Below, piece by piece: positions 62,586 to 64,000 of a stretch of DNA of 64,000 bases. The position numbers and the translations under genes were made by a program. The notes under the pieces are model-generated. The model saw nothing but the letters and a program-made list of their open reading frames with translations. It searched no databases and had not been told where the DNA came from. Origin of the DNA: Streptacidiphilus sp. P02-A3a (GTDB lineage Bacteria; Actinomycetota; Actinomycetes; Streptomycetales; Streptomycetaceae); NCBI RefSeq assembly GCF_014084105.1, contig NZ_CP048289.1, positions 1 through 64,000 of the forward strand. Reading direction: 5' to 3'. Positions within the stretch are counted from its first letter, which is position 1. Each line of letters begins with the position of its first letter.

Positions 62586-63680
62586 TCAGGCGCGGGCGTA
62601 CTGCCGGGCCGGGGGCAGGTCGGCGCCGAGTTCGCGGGCGGCCCGCCGGGGCCAGTACGGCTCGCGGAGCAGCTGGCGGCCGAGCAGGACCGCGTCGGCC
62701 CGGCCGTCGGCGAGGATCCGCTCGGCCTGTCCGGGCTCGGTGATCAGCCCGACGGCGGCGGTGGGCAGCCCGGTCTGCTCGCGCACGGCGGCGGCGAACC
62801 GGACCTGGTAGCCGGGGGCGACCGGGATGACCGCGTCCGGGAGGTTGCCGCCGGTGGAGACGTTGAGCAGGTCGACGCCGTGCGCCTGGAGCTCCTTGGC
62901 CAGCCGGACGGTGTCCGCGCCGGTCCAGCCGACGCGCTCGTCCTCGGCGTCGCCCGCCAGCCAGTCGGTGGCCGAGGTGCGGAAGAACAGCGGCAGCTCC
63001 TCCGGCCAGACGGCGCGGACCGCGTCGACGACCTCCAGCGCGAAGCGCATCCGGTTCTCCAGCGAGCCGCCGTAGCCGTCGGTGCGGGTGTTCGAGTAGG
63101 GGGAGAGGAACTGGTGCACCAGGTAGCCGTGGGCGCCGTGGATCTCGGCGACCCGGAACCCGGCCGCCGCCGCCCGCCGCGCGGCGTCGGCGAACTGCTG
63201 GACGACGGCCGCTATCTGCTCCGTGCTCAGCTCGTCCGGCAGCGGCGACCGCTCGCTGAAGGCGAGCGCGCTGGGGGCCACCGGCGTCCAGCCGCCCTGG
63301 TCGGGGCCGAGGGCGGCGCCGCCGGTCCAGGGGGCGTCGGTGGACGCCTTGCGTCCGGCGTGGCCGAGCTGGATCCCGGGGACGACGCCCTGCGCGGCGA
63401 CGAACTCGGTGATCCGGCGCAGGCCGCGGACCTGCTGGTCGTTCCAGATGCCGAGGTCGTTCGGGCTGATCCGGCCCTCGGGGCTGATCGAGGTGGCCTC
63501 GGTGAGCAGCAGTCCGACGCCGCCGACCGCCCGGGCGGCGAGGTGCTGGAAGTGCCAGTCGTTGGGAGTGCCCGTCTCCGGTCCGGCGGAAGCGGCCGAG
63601 TACTGGCACATCGGAGCCATCCAGGCGCGGTTCGGAATCGTCAGTCCGCGCAGGGTCAGCGGCTCGAACAGGATGCTCAT
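62586..63680 (-). CDS. Old Yellow Enzyme family NADH:flavin oxidoreductase (YqjM type)
   Basis: This FMN ene-reductase family reduces activated C=C bonds. The 364-residue protein is a TIM barrel with Cys25 in MAPMCQYS, the cysteine that tunes FMN in YqjM-type enzymes. IQLGHAGRKAS carries a substrate-binding His, and VAEIHGAHGYLVHQFLSPYSNTRTDGYGGSLENR holds catalytic Tyr and Arg residues. The C-terminal VLLGRQLLREPYWPRRAARELG is standard. The ATG at 63680 has GAGGA upstream. It is divergent from a MerR regulator, which may sense its substrates. Confidence 0.92.
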   Translation of the reverse strand: MSILFEPLTLRGLTIPNRAWMAPMCQYSAASAGPETGTPNDWHFQHLAARAVGGVGLLLTEATSISPEGRISPNDLGIWNDQQVRGLRRITEFVAAQGVVPGIQLGHAGRKASTDAPWTGGAALGPDQGGWTPVAPSALAFSERSPLPDELSTEQIAAVVQQFADAARRAAAAGFRVAEIHGAHGYLVHQFLSPYSNTRTDGYGGSLENRMRFALEVVDAVRAVWPEELPLFFRTSATDWLAGDAEDERVGWTGADTVRLAKELQAHGVDLLNVSTGGNLPDAVIPVAPGYQVRFAAAVREQTGLPTAAVGLITEPGQAERILADGRADAVLLGRQLLREPYWPRRAARELGADLPPARQYARA

Positions 63681-63803
63681 GGGGTCCTCGTCGGTGAGAG
63701 CGGGCGGCTGCCTCGCCCAGGTTAGGCGGCGTGAGAAATAATTGCAAACGCATGGTTTTTCGGTGGCCGGGCCGCCCCGCCCGCCGGAGCAGGCAGACTG
63801 GCT

Positions 63804-63819
63804 TTGACGTCGGCGTCAA
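63804..63819 (+). promoter_or_regulatory. Candidate MerR operator in the divergent promoter
   Basis: TTGACG (63804-63809) and CGTCAA (63814-63819) form a perfect inverted repeat with a 4-base spacer. TAGCGT at 63824-63829 could be a -10 element. MerR proteins bind such repeats within promoters. Confidence 0.5.
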
Positions 63820-63861
63820 GGTCTAGCGTCGGCAGCACGCACACGGCGGAGGGAGACCGGG

Positions 63862-64000
63862 ATGCGCATCGGCGAACTCGCGGAGCGGGCGGGCACCACG
63901 ACCCGCACGTTGCGGTACTACGAATCGCGGGGACTGCTGTCCGCGCGCCGGGACGGCAACGGCTACCGCGCCTACGACGAGGCGGATCTGGCGCTGCTGC
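63862..64000 (+). CDS. MerR-family transcriptional regulator, 3' end beyond the window
   Basis: Only the first 46 codons are present: MRIGELAERAGTTTRTLRYYES, followed by RGLLSARRDGNGYRAYDEADLALL. This is the MerR winged helix-turn-helix with the usual RYYE motif. A purine-rich GGAGGGAGA precedes ATG 63862. The effector domain is not visible, so the ligand cannot be guessed. It is divergent from the Old Yellow Enzyme gene with a shared 181-base control region. Confidence 0.88.
   Translation, partial: MRIGELAERAGTTTRTLRYYESRGLLSARRDGNGYRAYDEADLALL

Overview
The window is very GC-rich, its codons mostly end in G or C, and it carries the gene order dnaA-dnaN-gnd-recF-DUF721-gyrB-gyrA with a DnaA-box-rich gap between dnaA and dnaN. 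With the long DnaA domain II, CrgA, tandem class E sortases, DUF3566, DLW-39 and DUF5324 proteins and the pknB-pbpA-ftsW-pstP-fha cluster, this points to the chromosomal origin region of a member of the Streptomycetaceae (Streptomyces, Kitasatospora or Streptacidiphilus type). The genus cannot be settled from this window. dnaA is cut at the left edge and a MerR regulator at the right edge.

Layout. 1-13.8 kb: replication core (dnaA, oriC, dnaN, gnd, recF, a DciA-like gene, gyrB, gyrA, DUF3566), tRNA-Ile and a DLW-39 protein. 13.9-18.0 kb: tRNA-Ala followed by an accessory block with a stack of inverted repeats, three Uma2-family genes (one intact, two broken), a 69-codon ORF overlapping a helix-turn-helix pseudogene with three indels, an intact MazF-type toxin with its antitoxin, and three isolated, co-oriented 29-nt sequences that look like type I-E CRISPR repeats. 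18.0-33.8 kb: conserved cell-envelope and division genes (DUF5324, cyclophilin, rhomboid, crgA, a pabA/trpG-type amidotransferase, two class E sortases, pknB, pbpA, ftsW, pstP, fhaB, fhaA) and tRNA-Leu. A second DnaA-box cluster lies between the rhomboid gene and crgA. 33.9-44.3 kb: VOC protein, tautomerase, a marR-mmpL pair, a large PAS/GAF/SpoIIE phosphatase, a J-domain-like protein, a rhodanese, an AMP-binding ligase and a GNAT acetyltransferase. 44.5-53.3 kb: a branched-chain 2-oxoacid dehydrogenase operon divergent from its Lrp/AsnC-type regulator, a TetR regulator, an MFS exporter with MarR, and paaN. 53.7-64.0 kb: APC permease, a complete spermidine/putrescine-type ABC operon, a SpoU methyltransferase, a second MFS exporter, an Old Yellow Enzyme and the start of a MerR regulator.

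How the genes work together. DnaA, the sliding clamp, RecF, the DciA-like protein and gyrase form the initiation and fork-maintenance set. The Ser/Thr kinase, its phosphatase, two FHA proteins, a class B PBP and a SEDS glycosyltransferase form the polar growth and septation signalling cassette. The bkd and paaN genes share a sequence motif that may be a common TetR operator. The least conventional part is 14.0-18.0 kb, where CRISPR-like repeats stand alone between small gene cassettes. All calls were made by reading the sequence; no database search was run.
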